Source: Serpens sp035497635 (lineage in GTDB: Bacteria; Pseudomonadota; Gammaproteobacteria; Pseudomonadales; Pseudomonadaceae). Taken from it: 9,595 nt of DNA. Every line of letters begins with the position of its first letter. Positions within the stretch are counted from its first letter, which is position 1. The DNA lies in the NCBI GenBank assembly GCA_035497635.1, contig DATJDB010000216.1, forward strand, positions 1 through 9,595. The letters run 5' to 3'. The notes below the pieces were generated by a model. The model worked only from the letters and a program-made list of their open reading frames with translations. It was not told the DNA's origin and did not search any database. This document shows, piece after piece, positions 8,235 to 9,595 of this stretch. Both the position numbers and the translations under genes were made by a program.

Positions 8235-9595
8235 ATGCTTCGACGCCTTGCCCTCCCACTGTTATTCGCCCTTGTTATCTGCGCCTGCTGGGCCTGGCTC
8301 GGCCGCAGCCACCCGCTGCCTGACGTGACGCTGAGCGACCAGCGGCTGCAGTGCGTTTCCTACAGCCCATTCAGCCGTGACCAGTCGCCGTTCGACCGGC
8401 CGCTGCGCCTGGACAGCGCGCAACTGGATACGGATCTGGCCCTGCTGGCGCAGCGTTTTTCCTGTGTACGCCTGTATTCGATGACCGGGCTGGAGGCCAT
8501 TCCCGAGCTGGCCCGCAAGAATGGTCTGTGGTTGATTCTGGGCGCCTGGGTCAATGCCGATCCGCAGGACACCGAAGCCGAAATCCGTCTGTTGATTGAC
8601 GCCGCGCGCGCCTATCCCGATGTGGTTCGCGCGGTGCTGGTAGGCAACGAAACACTGCTGCGTCGCGAGGTTACCGCCACGCAACTGGTCCGGCTGATCG
8701 AGCGGGTCCGCGACAACGTGCCGCAACCAGTCAGCTACGCGGATGTGTGGGAATTCTGGCTGCGCCACCCCGAAATCGCCCCAGCGGTGGATTTTCTCAC
8801 CGTGCACCTGCTGCCCTACTGGGAAGACGAGCCCCGAGGCATCGACACCGCGCTGGCAGAAGCTGGACGGATTCACGACGAATTCGTCCGGCGCTTCGCC
8901 CCGAAGAACATCCTGATTGGCGAGGCAGGCTGGCCCAGCCAGGGCCGCCAGCGGGAAACCGCGCTGCCCAGCCCACTCAACCAGGCCCGTTTCATTCGGG
9001 GCCTCGTGCAACAGGCCCACGCCCAAGGCTGGGACTACAACCTGATCGAAGCCTTCGACCAACCCTGGAAGCGCCGCAGCGAAGGTACCGTGGGCGGTTA
9101 CTGGGGAATCTACGATGCCGATCGGCATGACAAGGGCGTGCTGAGCGGGCCGGTTTCCAATCTGCCGGACTGGCCGACCTGGCTGCTGCTGTCGCTGGCC
9201 CTGTATGGCGGCGCGCTGCTGCTCGCCGGAGCGGACGCGCGACGCTGGCTGCCACCGCTCGCGGCGCTGGGCGCCGGCTGCCTGGCCCTACAGATACAAC
9301 AACTGGACGTAGTGAGCCGCAGCCCGACGGAGTGGCTGTGGGGCGCGGCGCTGGCGCTGCTCAATTTGCTGGTGCTCGGCCATGTTGCGCTGCAATCGCG
9401 AGGCTGGCGCGGGTCCAGACTGTTGCACAAGCAGGCCGGCAGCCTGTTGCTGGCCACCGGCTTCGTCAGCGCGGTGCTGATGCTCGGTCTGGTGGTGGAC
9501 GCGCGCTATCGCGGCTTTCCCTGGTACGCGGTGTTGTTTCCAGCCGTGGTTTTCCTGTTGCACCCGAGGCCCGTTCGCCACCGCGAGGGGTTGTT
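8235..9595 (+). CDS. Membrane-anchored family 17 glycosyl hydrolase/beta-glucan transglycosylase, 3' end missing
   Basis: The first 453 codons are open to the window edge. Residues about 5-22 form a membrane anchor (LALPLLFALVICACWAWL). Residues about 35-305 form a periplasmic GH17 barrel: CVSYSPFS (40-47), LVGNE (135-139) with Glu139 as expected acid/base, LTVHLLPYWE (188-197), ILIGEAGWPSQG (226-237) with Glu230 as expected nucleophile, and EAFDQPWK (272-279). Five hydrophobic segments follow at about 314-333, 338-355, 366-386, 401-420 and 428-443. Proteins with this plan are annotated in Pseudomonas as beta-(1,6)-glucan synthase and are thought to branch or remodel periplasmic beta-glucans, in line with tested NdvB-type GH17 transglycosylases. 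The ATG at 8235 is the only reasonable start, since an in-frame TAA lies at 8202-8204, though AGGA at 8210-8213 is too distant to be a good ribosome site. Activity is inferred from intact catalytic residues. Confidence 0.88.
   Translation, partial: MLRRLALPLLFALVICACWAWLGRSHPLPDVTLSDQRLQCVSYSPFSRDQSPFDRPLRLDSAQLDTDLALLAQRFSCVRLYSMTGLEAIPELARKNGLWLILGAWVNADPQDTEAEIRLLIDAARAYPDVVRAVLVGNETLLRREVTATQLVRLIERVRDNVPQPVSYADVWEFWLRHPEIAPAVDFLTVHLLPYWEDEPRGIDTALAEAGRIHDEFVRRFAPKNILIGEAGWPSQGRQRETALPSPLNQARFIRGLVQQAHAQGWDYNLIEAFDQPWKRRSEGTVGGYWGIYDADRHDKGVLSGPVSNLPDWPTWLLLSLALYGGALLLAGADARRWLPPLAALGAGCLALQIQQLDVVSRSPTEWLWGAALALLNLLVLGHVALQSRGWRGSRLLHKQAGSLLLATGFVSAVLMLGLVVDARYRGFPWYAVLFPAVVFLLHPRPVRHREGL

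Noticed and set aside
7808..8323. Plus-strand frame of 171 codons crossing the DUF2061 gene
   Set aside because: It is basic and Arg-rich with no motif; the DUF2061 frame within it has family residues and a ribosome site.
8262..9128. Minus-strand frame of 288 codons opposite the GH17 gene
   Set aside because: The plus-strand GH17 frame has catalytic motifs and stays open to the window edge; the minus frame has none.

Overview
The window looks like chromosome from a high-GC gammaproteobacterium of the genus Pseudomonas in the broad sense, most like the P. mendocina/stutzeri/aeruginosa side of the genus. The evidence is a clear gacS next to the cysM region, Pseudomonas-type REP palindromes (TGTAGGGCCGGC and GTAGGGCGGGT forms), GC-rich codon use and a Pseudomonas-type acetate uptake operon. 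This assignment rests on recognised protein families and repeat style, not on a database search. No phage, transposase, CRISPR array, tRNA or rRNA was seen, and no stretch of 300 bases or more lacks a gene.

Layout. At 1-194 (minus) is the 5' end of cysM (cysteine synthase B). At 195-399 a short spacer holds the cysM promoter region and a nest of REP palindromes, one of which supplies the stop codon of the next gene. At 400-1296 (minus) is a LysR regulator of the ArgP/IciA type. It is divergent from an inner-membrane protein of the UPF0126/TRIC-like family at 1412-2044 (plus), with a shared 115-bp promoter region. At 2124-4880 (plus) is gacS, the hybrid sensor kinase at the top of the Gac/Rsm pathway. 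A 296-bp spacer follows, with a second, different class of REP/REPIN sequence and a strong terminator. At 5177-7146 (minus) are the overlapping genes yjcH-actP for acetate/short monocarboxylate uptake. Upstream of them at 7384-7704 (minus) is a second, stand-alone DUF485 gene. At 7956-8165 (plus) is a small DUF2061 membrane protein. From 8235 to the window end (plus) runs the first 453 codons of a membrane-anchored family 17 glycosyl hydrolase/transglycosylase.

How the parts may work together. ArgP probably controls the divergent membrane protein, as LysR regulators often do; in E. coli ArgP activates the exporter gene argO. The yjcH-actP pair forms one transcription unit with a 4-base overlap, ending at a C(UUCG)G hairpin terminator. 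Its translation start has an AANAANAA tract between the Shine-Dalgarno sequence and the GTG, the form of site used by Hfq/Crc in carbon catabolite repression. The upstream DUF485 gene has direct CTTAGTC repeats in its promoter region that could bind an activator. I see no wholly new system here. The most interesting points are the ArgP/TRIC-like pair in the gacS-cysM interval, the REP that forms a stop codon, the orphan DUF485 gene and the putative Crc site.
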